Below, piece after piece: positions 53,427 through 61,415 of a DNA stretch of 64,000 nt. The notes beneath the pieces are model-generated. The model saw nothing but the letters and a program-made list of their open reading frames with translations. It searched no databases and was not told the origin of the DNA. The position numbers and the translations under genes are program-made. Origin of the DNA: JBAXPV01 sp037132075 (GTDB lineage: Bacteria > Bacteroidota > Bacteroidia > Bacteroidales > CAIXZF01); contig JBAXPV010000010.1 of the NCBI GenBank assembly GCA_037132075.1, forward strand, positions 1-64,000, given 5' to 3'. Position 1 is the stretch's first letter; each line of letters opens with the position of its first letter.

Positions 53427-54602
53427 CTACATCAATTTCTGATACACCTGCCACCAACGGTCAGGGATGTCATCCTTGCAGGCGGTCTGGTAATCCTGGT
53501 AAGAGCAGGGAACCAGGTAATGACGCTCATATTTATTGCGCATATTCGACTGTATCGGCACTTCCATCCACCAGCGGTCGCTGCGTTTGCTCTTGTAAAA
53601 GACGATCTCTTCCTTATGCCCGCTGATCGTGACCATATACTTGATGAAGTTGTCTTTGTCTTTCAACGGGTAATCCTGAACCCGGTTGTAATAACCATCC
53701 AGGAAATACCAGATCATCTGGGCAACCAGGTGTGAAGTTTGCCCGTTTTTGTCGAGTAATGGATTGGCTTCATAAAAACCGATACAGCTGAGTTTGTCGC
53801 TCATGCCTGCATAACGGATGATCTGGCACATCTCCTCGCCATAAAAGCCGTGTGGTGAAGCATTGCCGTTGCCGGGTGCATCAGAATGGCGGATAGCAGA
53901 GACATCCAGTGTGACGAGGTCGGCATTACGTACGATTGGCTCCACTTCTTCCAGGTCAGCCCTGACCTTGCCGAGCCTGTAAGTGTCGAAATAAAGATTC
54001 TTTAAAAGTTTTAAAGCCTCCTGGTCAACAAAATAGCTTTGGTAACCAATATTTGCAAAATTGAAAAGGTAGTTTGGCTGGTGCAATATGACCCTTGTCA
54101 GCCATGACTGTGAGTGCTGATCTGTTTCATTCTTTCCAAGATCGAGACAGGAGTCAATAGAAACGATGTTGATGATCTGACCCAGCTCCTCATAAGCTTT
54201 GTAAGAAGCATAAGTAAGATCCTGTCCACCACCCAAGATTAGCGGGATCACGCCGGAGCGGATCAGCTCAGTTACCACTGAGGATAAGGCAAAATAGGTA
54301 TCTTTTACATCAAAGCCCTGGCGGATATTTCCAAAATCCACCACTTTAGGCAGTATGGCGCCTGGATAGAGGTTATACAGGAACTCCCTGATGGTATCGG
54401 GTGCTTGTCCGCATCCTTTGTTGCCTAAAGCCAGACGGTCTTCTTCAATGCCAATAATGGCGATGTTGGCATCATCCAAATCGGGGAAATGCCCTTCCGG
54501 CAAGTAGGTCCTGAAAATATCGCCCATCCGTTTCCGGGGGCTCTTTTCCGCATATTCAAAGGAAGGGAGTGATACGGGTTCAAAATAAACTGACAGGTCC
54601 AT
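53427..54602 (-). CDS. Arginase/formimidoylglutamase-fold protein with altered metal site
   Basis: A ureohydrolase-fold protein of 391 residues. Three metal-ligand motifs can be located but each is changed. The GGDH motif reads GGGQD (Gln127-Asp128); the DAHxD motif reads D150-S-C152-L-D154; and the DxDxxD motif reads D233-V-S235-AIRHSD. At least two histidines and one aspartate expected to bind the manganese pair are replaced. The rest of the fold is preserved over the full length. Database annotation for such proteins is often formimidoylglutamase or arginase, but the metal site argues for a pseudoenzyme or a changed chemistry. It follows topA by 17 bases and is likely co-transcribed. Confidence 0.8.
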   Translation of the reverse strand: MDLSVYFEPVSLPSFEYAEKSPRKRMGDIFRTYLPEGHFPDLDDANIAIIGIEEDRLALGNKGCGQAPDTIREFLYNLYPGAILPKVVDFGNIRQGFDVKDTYFALSSVVTELIRSGVIPLILGGGQDLTYASYKAYEELGQIINIVSIDSCLDLGKNETDQHSQSWLTRVILHQPNYLFNFANIGYQSYFVDQEALKLLKNLYFDTYRLGKVRADLEEVEPIVRNADLVTLDVSAIRHSDAPGNGNASPHGFYGEEMCQIIRYAGMSDKLSCIGFYEANPLLDKNGQTSHLVAQMIWYFLDGYYNRVQDYPLKDKDNFIKYMVTISGHKEEIVFYKSKRSDRWWMEVPIQSNMRNKYERHYLVPCSYQDYQTACKDDIPDRWWQVYQKLM

Positions 54603-54619
54603 AGAATAGTATGGAAGGG

Positions 54620-56953
54620 TTATTTAGATTTCTTTCTGGGGACAAATGCTTTGGGTTTCTCATCACCAGCTTCTTCAATGATCTGAAGACATTCAGCCAG
54701 GCTTAGGGATTTAGGGTCTTTGTTACGCGGGATCTTAAAGTTTCTCTTCTTAAAAGAAATATAGGGACCGTAACGTCCGTTGAGTACGCGCAGTTCCGGT
54801 TCTTCCTCAAAGACCGAGATGAGTTTTTTCTCTTCTGCATCTTTCTTCTCGAGGATGATCTCAATCGCCCTGTCCAAGGTAACGCTGAAAGGCTCATCAT
54901 CTTTCCCTAATGAATAGAATCCGTTGCCGAGTTTTACAAAGGGGCCGAATCTACCCGTTCCGATGACGACTTCCTGGTCTTCATAAGTGCCAACAACGCG
55001 AGGAAGTTTGAAAAGTTCCAGGGCTTCATCCAGAGTGATGGTTTCGATGCTCTGTCCCTTGCCAATTCGGGCAAAGCGTGGTTTTTCCTCGCTTTCTGTG
55101 TCGCCGATCTGAACCATAGGGCCATAACGGCCAATCTTCACAAAGACATTTTTTTCTGATTTGGGATCCACACCAAGCAAGCGCTGACCTGAAAATTTGG
55201 ATGTTGTCTGCTGTGTCTCGTCAATCTGCTGATGGAAAGGCTGGTAGAACTCACGGATGATCTCGTTCCAGGCACGTTCCCCTGCAGCAATTTTGTCAAA
55301 TTCTTCCTCGACCTTTGCCGTGAAGTTATAGTCGATGATGTTGTCAAAGTATTGGATCAGGAACTTATTGACAAGACTTCCCAGGTCGGTGGGAAGGATC
55401 TTCCCTTTGTCGAATCCTACTTTTTCTTTCTTATGAGTCAGGGTGATTTTATCGGTTTTCAGGGTCAGGATTGCAGAAGTCTCAATCGTTCCTTCCACAT
55501 TTCCCTTTGTCACATATTCCCTTTTCTGGATAGTCGAGATGGTTGGGGCATACGTGGAAGGACGGCCGATGCCGAGTTCTTCCAGTTTTTTCACGAGGCT
55601 TGCCTCTGTATATCGAAGCGGGAATTGTGCAAATCGTTGGGTGGCTTTGATCTCATCAGCTTTCAGCGGATCGCCTGCTTTTACAGGAGGGATAATGCTT
55701 TCCTGGCCGCCTTCTTCGTTTTCGTCGTCGCTTGATTCCATGTAAACGCGCAAAAACCCGTCAAACTTGATGACTTCACCACGGGCGATGAACTTTTCCG
55801 GTGCCTTGTTGATATCGATGGTGACATTCGTCTTTTCCAGGATGGCATCTGCCATTTGAGAGGCGATGGTTCGTTTCCAGATCAGCTCATAAAGCCTTTG
55901 CTGGGAAGCATCGCCAGCAATCTCAGCATGGTCAAGATAAGTAGGGCGGATGGCCTCATGGGCCTCTTGAGCACCTTTGGTCTTGGTTGTAAATTGACGG
56001 GTCTTAACAAAATCAGGCCCAAATAACTTTGTTACCTCAGTCTTTGCCATACCCAGCGCCATGTTGGAGAGGTTGACAGAGTCTGTACGCATATAGGTGA
56101 TCTTTCCTGATTCATACAGTTGCTGGGCAACCAACATCGTTTTAGAGACAGAGAACCCTAGTTTGCGGGCTGCTTCCTGCTGCAGCGTTGAGGTAGTAAA
56201 TGGAGGTGCCGGCGATTTCTTTGAAGGTTTTGTCTCGACATCGTTAATGACATAAGCAGCGCCTTTACATCTTTCTAGGAAATCTTTGGCTTGCTCTTCC
56301 TTTTCGAATCTTTTATTGAGTTCCGCTTTGATCACAGCCGGGCCATCTGGTCCCTGCACCAGGAAATCCCCGGTGATCCTGAAGGAGGATGTTGACACGA
56401 ATGCGCGGATCTCATCTTCTTTTTCGCAGATCAGGCGAACAGCAACGCTCTGAACCCTACCGGCGCTGAGTGCTGGTCTGACTTTTTTCCATAATAGTGG
56501 AGAAAGTTCAAACCCAACCAGGCGGTCGAGAACGCGTCGTGCCTGTTGGGCATAAACGAGGTTACGGTCGATCGACCTGGGGTTATTGATAGCTTCCAGG
56601 ATTGCGGTTTTTGTAATCTCATGGAATACAATCCTTTTGGTGTTACTGTCTTTCAGTCCCAGAGTCTCTGAAAGGTGCCAGCTGATGGCTTCCCCTTCGC
56701 GGTCCTCGTCCGTCGCAAGCCAGACAATCTCGGCTTCAGCAGCAGATTTCTTAAGATCGGAAACTATTTTTTTCTTGTCGGCCGAGATCTCATAATCCGG
56801 CAAAAAGTCGTTATCAATATCAACGCCAAGTTTTTTCTTTGATAAATCTCTGACATGGCCGAAGCTGGATTTTACCATGAAGTCCTTTCCAAGAAAGCCT
56901 TCTATGGTCCTGGCTTTGGCCGGGGATTCTACTATTACAAGGTTTTTCGCCAT
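54620..56953 (-). CDS. topA: DNA topoisomerase I (type IA)
   Basis: A type IA topoisomerase of 777 residues that relaxes negative supercoils. The Toprim domain opens the protein (IVESPAKARTIEGFLG; later TDEDREGEAISWHL), and the catalytic tyrosine is Y287 (GKITYMRTDSVNLS). The C-terminal part carries several GRYGP/GRFGP repeats of the Topo_C type in place of the zinc fingers of E. coli TopA, the usual form in Bacteroidota. A TACTTTTG box lies at 56981-56988. It heads a two-gene unit with the arginase-fold gene. Confidence 0.96.
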   Translation of the reverse strand: MAKNLVIVESPAKARTIEGFLGKDFMVKSSFGHVRDLSKKKLGVDIDNDFLPDYEISADKKKIVSDLKKSAAEAEIVWLATDEDREGEAISWHLSETLGLKDSNTKRIVFHEITKTAILEAINNPRSIDRNLVYAQQARRVLDRLVGFELSPLLWKKVRPALSAGRVQSVAVRLICEKEDEIRAFVSTSSFRITGDFLVQGPDGPAVIKAELNKRFEKEEQAKDFLERCKGAAYVINDVETKPSKKSPAPPFTTSTLQQEAARKLGFSVSKTMLVAQQLYESGKITYMRTDSVNLSNMALGMAKTEVTKLFGPDFVKTRQFTTKTKGAQEAHEAIRPTYLDHAEIAGDASQQRLYELIWKRTIASQMADAILEKTNVTIDINKAPEKFIARGEVIKFDGFLRVYMESSDDENEEGGQESIIPPVKAGDPLKADEIKATQRFAQFPLRYTEASLVKKLEELGIGRPSTYAPTISTIQKREYVTKGNVEGTIETSAILTLKTDKITLTHKKEKVGFDKGKILPTDLGSLVNKFLIQYFDNIIDYNFTAKVEEEFDKIAAGERAWNEIIREFYQPFHQQIDETQQTTSKFSGQRLLGVDPKSEKNVFVKIGRYGPMVQIGDTESEEKPRFARIGKGQSIETITLDEALELFKLPRVVGTYEDQEVVIGTGRFGPFVKLGNGFYSLGKDDEPFSVTLDRAIEIILEKKDAEEKKLISVFEEEPELRVLNGRYGPYISFKKRNFKIPRNKDPKSLSLAECLQIIEEAGDEKPKAFVPRKKSK

Positions 56954-56980
56954 CTTTTCCTATACACGTTTTAAGGGTGA

Positions 56981-57015
56981 CAAAAGTAAAACAATAATAT
57001 GGTATAACAGGCAAA
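56981..57015 (-). promoter_or_regulatory. Promoter of topA
   Basis: The minus strand reads TTTG (57015-57012), a 23-base spacer and TACTTTTG (56988-56981), giving a leader of about 21 bases. The spacer is slightly longer than the 20 bases seen for the other strong promoters here. Confidence 0.5.
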
Positions 57016-57062
57016 CAAAATTATCGGTTCATTATTAGCGTGCCCCGACTTATTGTTTTGCC

Positions 57063-57070
57063 TATTTTTG
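57063..57070 (+). promoter_or_regulatory. -7 element TATTTTTG of miaB
   Basis: Exact TAnnTTTG match about 60 bases before the GTG start at 57129. Divergent from topA, with about 75 bases between the two -7 boxes. Confidence 0.4.
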
Positions 57071-57128
57071 TGCCCGTTTAAAAGCAGGGCATAAGCCATT
57101 TACTTTATAGACGTAATTTTTAGAAAAA

Positions 57129-58457
57129 GTGGAAACAAAAAGGAAATTATATATTGAGACCTACGGCTGCCAGATGAATTTCTCTGACAGTGAAATTGTG
57201 GGATCTATCATGACTGATGAGGGTTACGAGCTGACACAACAGCTGAAAGATGCTGATATTATTTTTGTCAATACGTGTTCAATCCGCGACAATGCCGAGC
57301 AAAGGGTCCGAAAACGCCTGCGCGAATTCAATGCCTTAAAAAAGCAAAATCCGCAGCTGATTGTTGGATTGCTGGGCTGTATGGCAGAAAGAGTCAAAGA
57401 AAATCTTTTTGAGGAGGAACACCTGCTTGATCTCATTGTTGGGCCAGATGCCTACCGGGATCTTCCCCAACTCATGAAGGCAGTTGGATCGGGTCAGAAA
57501 GCAGTTAACCTCATCCTTTCTGATGATGAGACTTATGCTGATATCAACCCGGTTCGTATCGGTAGTAATGGTGTTTCTGCTTTTATCTCCATCATGAGGG
57601 GCTGTGAGAATTTCTGTGCCTATTGTGTTGTCCCTTATACCCGTGGAACTGAGCGCAGTCGCGACCCGCAGACGATCCTGACAGAAGCTCGGGCATTGTT
57701 TGAGAACGGATACCGTGAAATTACGCTGCTTGGTCAGAATGTCAATTCTTATTCCTGGACCACACCAGAAAACACCTTTGACTTTCCAAGACTTCTGGAA
57801 GAAGTGGCCATGATCAGTCCAATGTTAAGGATTCGGTTTTCTACCTCTCACCCCAAAGACCTGAGCGACAAACTGATCAAAGTAATTGCCAGCAATCCCA
57901 ATATCTGCAGGGCAATCCATCTGCCTGTTCAATCTGGCAGCACAGCAGTTCTGAATGCCATGAACCGCAGTTACAACAGGGACTGGTACATCAACAGGGT
58001 CGCTGCAATCCGCGAGCTGATACCGGATTGCAGTTTGTCGACCGATGTTATCGCCGGTTTTCCTGGTGAAACAGAAGAAGACCACTTACAAACCCTCGGC
58101 ATGATGAAGGAAGTGCATTATGATGCTGCTTTCATGTTTAAATATTCAGAGCGACCCAACACCAGTGCTGCTGAAACCCTGGAGGATGATGTCCCAGAGG
58201 AGATCAAGGCCAGACGCTTGCAGGAAATCATCGATTTGCAAAACAGGCTTGCCTTAGAGAGTAATCAAAAAGACATCGGAAAAATCTTCGAAGTCCTGGT
58301 GGAAGGCACATCAAAACGTTCCGCCGCACAGCTCAGCGGAAGGAATACCCATAACAAGATGGTCGTTTTTACCGGAGGAGGTCAAAAAGCAGGAGATTAT
58401 GTAATGGTGAGGGTTAATTCTTGTACATCGGCGACGCTGTTGGGAGAACTGACATAA
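57129..58457 (+). CDS. miaB: tRNA-2-methylthio-N6-dimethylallyladenosine synthase
   Basis: A methylthiotransferase of 442 residues. The N-terminal UPF0004 domain has its three cysteines in ETYGCQMN, VNTCSIR and LLGCMAER; the radical-SAM cluster motif is CENFCAYCVVPYTRG; and the C-terminal TRAM-like region carries KRSAAQLSGRNTHNK. SIMRGCENFC and PYTRGTERSR support MiaB over MtaB or RimO. It modifies A37 of tRNAs reading UNN codons. The start is GTG at 57129, since the sequence KLYIETYGCQMN begins right after it. A dispersed-repeat spacer follows. Confidence 0.94.
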   Translation: METKRKLYIETYGCQMNFSDSEIVGSIMTDEGYELTQQLKDADIIFVNTCSIRDNAEQRVRKRLREFNALKKQNPQLIVGLLGCMAERVKENLFEEEHLLDLIVGPDAYRDLPQLMKAVGSGQKAVNLILSDDETYADINPVRIGSNGVSAFISIMRGCENFCAYCVVPYTRGTERSRDPQTILTEARALFENGYREITLLGQNVNSYSWTTPENTFDFPRLLEEVAMISPMLRIRFSTSHPKDLSDKLIKVIASNPNICRAIHLPVQSGSTAVLNAMNRSYNRDWYINRVAAIRELIPDCSLSTDVIAGFPGETEEDHLQTLGMMKEVHYDAAFMFKYSERPNTSAAETLEDDVPEEIKARRLQEIIDLQNRLALESNQKDIGKIFEVLVEGTSKRSAAQLSGRNTHNKMVVFTGGGQKAGDYVMVRVNSCTSATLLGELT

Positions 58458-58627
58458 ATTAAGCACCAAATAACAAATCCCAAAGTCCAAATAAATCCCA
58501 AATTTTTAAAATCCAAACAGCTGCGCAATTAATTGAGCGAAGACCTTTGGAATTTGTTTTTTGGACTTTTTTTGGACTTTGGGATTTAAATTTCGTGTTC
58601 GTGTTCGGAATTCAGATTGCAGAATTT
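58458..58627. repeat. Long inverted repeat of a dispersed intergenic family
   Basis: AAATCCCAAAGTCCAAA (58475-58491) is perfectly complementary to TTTGGACTTTGGGATTT (58571-58587), with about 80 bases between that are themselves AT-rich and partly symmetrical. An 18-mer at 58608-58625 is identical to 44815-44832. The element fills the whole gap between the convergent miaB and amtB genes. Confidence 0.7.
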
Positions 58628-59854
58628 CTAGAGCGCTCCTTCATCATAAGCCTTCTCCCCGTGCAAATGCATATCAAGCCCGAGGATTTCGGCCTCTTCG
58701 GTTACCCTGACTGGTGTAATATAATTGATCACAATCAGCATGACATAGGTAAACAGGAAAGCATAAAGTGAAGCAAGAACGACAGCAATAACTTCTTTGT
58801 AGAAGAATGTAGCATTGCCGTACAGCCAGCCGTCTGCACCTGCAGGATTGATGGCTTTGGAGGCAAAGACACCCAGGAGGATGGTTCCAAGAAATCCACC
58901 GATTCCGTGAACACCCCAAACGTCAAGAGCATCATCCCATTTCAGCTTGTTTTTTAACATTACAGCAAGGTAACAAACGATTCCAGCAGCCGTCCCGATA
59001 ATCGGTGCTGCCCAGATCGGAACAAAACCAGCACAAGGCGTTATTGTCGCCAATCCCGCAATAGATCCTGTAAGCAAACCGACAAATTTTGGTTTCCGCT
59101 CCCGGCTCCATTCAATGATGACCCAGGCAATCGTTGCGAAAGAAGCAGCCACATCGGTGTTCAGGAATGCTATCGAAGTCACCTTGTCAACAGCAACTTC
59201 ACTACCGGCATTGAAGCCATACCAACCGAACCATAAAAGTCCGCTACCAATTGCTACAAGGGGAATGCTGTTTGGCGTTGAATTTTTATCAACCCGCGCA
59301 CCAACATAAAAGACCGAAGCCAATGCGGCAAAACCGGCTGTGGCATGAACGACGATACCACCGGCAAAGTCAAGTACACCCCACTGGGCTAAAAGACCAC
59401 CACCCCATACCATATGGACAAATGGATAATATACTAATATTTGCCAGACGGTTAAGAAAATAATGTATGATTTGAATGTCACACGACCTGTAAAAGCACC
59501 GGTGATCAGGGCAGGGGTGATGATGGCAAACATCATCTGGTAAGCGATAAATACGATTTCCGGTATTTTTCCATTGGAATACATACTGTCCTGCGTAACG
59601 CCCATCAGGAATGCCTTGTCAAAATTGCCAAAGATCCCGCCAACGCCACCACTGAAGCATAATGAATAGCCAAACATAAACCACAATACAGTGGTCCATC
59701 CAAGGGAGAAAAAGCTTTGAATCATGATTCCAAGGATGTTTCTTTTCGTGGCGAGACCGCCATAAAAAAAGGCCAGACCTGGGGTCATGAGCATGACCAG
59801 ACTGGTCGCAAGGAGCATGAATCCAGTAGACCCGGGTTCGAGTAATGGTGTCAT
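58628..59854 (-). CDS. amtB: Ammonium transporter, Amt family
   Basis: An inner-membrane channel of 408 residues with 11 predicted membrane helices. The two pore histidines are in VVHATAGFAAL and WGVHGIGGFLGT, and DALDVWGVHG follows the acidic loop as usual. There is no cleaved signal sequence in front of the first helix. It lies 23 bases after a porin-like gene. A glnK/PII gene, the usual regulator next to amtB, is absent here, so control of the channel must come from elsewhere. Confidence 0.94.
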   Translation of the reverse strand: MTPLLEPGSTGFMLLATSLVMLMTPGLAFFYGGLATKRNILGIMIQSFFSLGWTTVLWFMFGYSLCFSGGVGGIFGNFDKAFLMGVTQDSMYSNGKIPEIVFIAYQMMFAIITPALITGAFTGRVTFKSYIIFLTVWQILVYYPFVHMVWGGGLLAQWGVLDFAGGIVVHATAGFAALASVFYVGARVDKNSTPNSIPLVAIGSGLLWFGWYGFNAGSEVAVDKVTSIAFLNTDVAASFATIAWVIIEWSRERKPKFVGLLTGSIAGLATITPCAGFVPIWAAPIIGTAAGIVCYLAVMLKNKLKWDDALDVWGVHGIGGFLGTILLGVFASKAINPAGADGWLYGNATFFYKEVIAVVLASLYAFLFTYVMLIVINYITPVRVTEEAEILGLDMHLHGEKAYDEGAL

Positions 59855-59877
59855 TTTAAGAAAATTTAAAGGTTAGT

Positions 59878-60627
59878 TTATATGGTTATCCCTAATACTA
59901 TGAAGGCTTTGGAGGCTTGCGGATTAAAAATGAGGCTGGCTTTTAACGGGAATTCTAATGTATCATTGAACTTTAATTTGCGAACTCCTGAAACTCCCAG
60001 GTTAATGACCCCGGCTGATTCCCCATATATACCCTTCCCAGTGGTAAATCCAATAAATGGATCAATCTGGGTTCCATTTACTTTGAAGGAATAGCCGAGT
60101 TCCATGTAGGTCGAATAATAATTTGTGTATGTGGTATCCTGAGTGATCGCATTAATGTTGTCAATCTTTTTATCAGCGCCATAAACCATGGTGGCTGCAG
60201 TAATAGTCAAAGGGAAAGCCTCTGGTCCTTTATAATTCAAGCTTGTCTCTATATAATGACCTGTTGTTTCTTTTTTATAATCAAAGAACTTAGTTTCATC
60301 TATTTGAGGAGTCCAGATATAGTCAGTCGCTGTAATTGTAAACCCTTTGATTGCATAGGAAGCAAATAGGTCTATTTCCCTAAATGTGCCTGTGAAGTTG
60401 CTTGAGGCCCAGGCTCCTACCGTGAAATTCCCGATCCCTAATGAAAATGCCGGTTGGATGTTCGGGCTTTGATCCACAGCCGTGCCTCTCCAGATATAGG
60501 TACTCACCAGGTCGGCGCTGATGTTGACCTTCACTTTACAAGAATCAGCCTGGGCAAATATATAAGCGGTATTAAAAAATAGTAAAAGGAATAAGATAAT
60601 GCAGGAGCGTAGTGACAATTTTCTCAT
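59878..60627 (-). CDS. Outer-membrane beta-barrel (TorF-like putative porin)
   Basis: A 249-residue protein with a signal peptide (about 25 residues, ending IFAQA) and the opening VNISADLVSTYIWRGTAVDQSPNIQPAFSL, which I recognise from putative porins found beside ammonium transporters in Bacteroidota. The remaining sequence alternates beta-strands to a C-terminal strand ending FIVLGITI. It may let ammonium or small nitrogen compounds cross the outer membrane before AmtB; this is inferred from the operon only. It has the best promoter in this part of the window. Confidence 0.8.
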   Translation of the reverse strand: MRKLSLRSCIILFLLLFFNTAYIFAQADSCKVKVNISADLVSTYIWRGTAVDQSPNIQPAFSLGIGNFTVGAWASSNFTGTFREIDLFASYAIKGFTITATDYIWTPQIDETKFFDYKKETTGHYIETSLNYKGPEAFPLTITAATMVYGADKKIDNINAITQDTTYTNYYSTYMELGYSFKVNGTQIDPFIGFTTGKGIYGESAGVINLGVSGVRKLKFNDTLEFPLKASLIFNPQASKAFIVLGITI

Positions 60628-60652
60628 AGCAGGATAAGTTTGTAAGAGAACT

Positions 60653-60683
60653 CAAAAGTATCAAAGCTAATAAATTCCTACAA
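60653..60683 (-). promoter_or_regulatory. Promoter of the porin-amtB unit
   Basis: The minus strand reads TTG (60683-60681), a 20-base spacer and TACTTTTG (60660-60653), a full consensus match with a leader of about 19 bases. It provides transcription separate from the upstream asparaginase operon. Confidence 0.6.
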
Positions 60684-60734
60684 TCCGTAAACAATGGAAT
60701 TTTTCTACGTGAAACACTGAAATTTAATCGTATT

Positions 60735-60762
60735 GTAGAGACGTTGCATGCAACGTCTCTAC
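60735..60762. repeat. Perfect 28-base palindrome
   Basis: GTAGAGACGTTGCA is followed directly by its exact complement, with no loop. It starts five bases after the response-regulator stop codon (minus strand). The position suits a transcript end, but the sequence is of the kind repeated in many copies in some Bacteroidota and cyanobacterial genomes, so it is probably a dispersed palindromic element. Confidence 0.75.
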
Positions 60763-60767
60763 TAACG

Positions 60768-61415
60768 TCAGATTTCCAGGAACCCTTCTCTGGCGAGATA
60801 TTTTACCAATTCAATATTATTCTTTATCTCTAATTTCTGCATGATATGGTTTTTGTGCGACTCCACCGTTCTCACACTGATAAAGAGCTTGTCTGCAATT
60901 TCCTGGTTTTGTAAGCCCTGGGCCAGTAATTTGAGAATTTCAATTTCACGGGCAGTGATGTCTGGTTTATCCTTTGGCTCCTGGTTTTTCTTTCGGATCA
61001 GGCTTTTCAGTAAGGTTCTGGATACCTGTTCTCCCAGGTATTCTTCTCCCTTAGAAACAGCATGTATGGCTTCCATCATCTCTTTCCGCGTGGTATTTTT
61101 CGGGATATAGCCCCTGGCACCGGCTTTCAGGGCATTCAGCACGAATTCTTCCTGGTTATACATTGAAAGAATGATCACCCGAACTGAAGGAAAGTGTTCT
61201 GTAAGAAAAGCGGTGATCTCGATACCGGATTGTCCGGGTAAGGAGATATCCATAAGGATGATATCGGGCAATTTATTGACAATCAGGCTATTTAATTCAT
61301 GAGCTTCTCCGGCTTCCCCTATCACAATGATTCTGTCTTCCCCATCCAGCAATGATTTGATGCCGTCCCTGACAAGTTGGTGATCATCAACGATAATTAT
61401 TTTTAGTTTATCCAT
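60768..61415 (-). CDS. NarL/FixJ-family response regulator
   Basis: A 215-residue DNA-binding regulator. The receiver domain has the acidic pair in IVDDHQLV and the phosphorylated Asp56 (IILMDISLPGQSG), with Lys104-type region PKNTTRKE. The LuxR-type helix-turn-helix lies at about 145-205 (TAREIEILKLLAQGLQNQEIADKLFISVRTVESHKNHIM). It is the partner of the histidine kinase, whose 3' end overlaps its start by eight bases. The target genes are unknown; the adjacent porin-amtB unit and its own operon are reasonable candidates. Confidence 0.92.
   Translation of the reverse strand: MDKLKIIIVDDHQLVRDGIKSLLDGEDRIIVIGEAGEAHELNSLIVNKLPDIILMDISLPGQSGIEITAFLTEHFPSVRVIILSMYNQEEFVLNALKAGARGYIPKNTTRKEMMEAIHAVSKGEEYLGEQVSRTLLKSLIRKKNQEPKDKPDITAREIEILKLLAQGLQNQEIADKLFISVRTVESHKNHIMQKLEIKNNIELVKYLAREGFLEI

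Noticed and set aside
53427..54602. Plain arginase or formimidoylglutamase annotation
   Set aside because: The metal-binding motifs are altered at several ligands, so only the fold is claimed.
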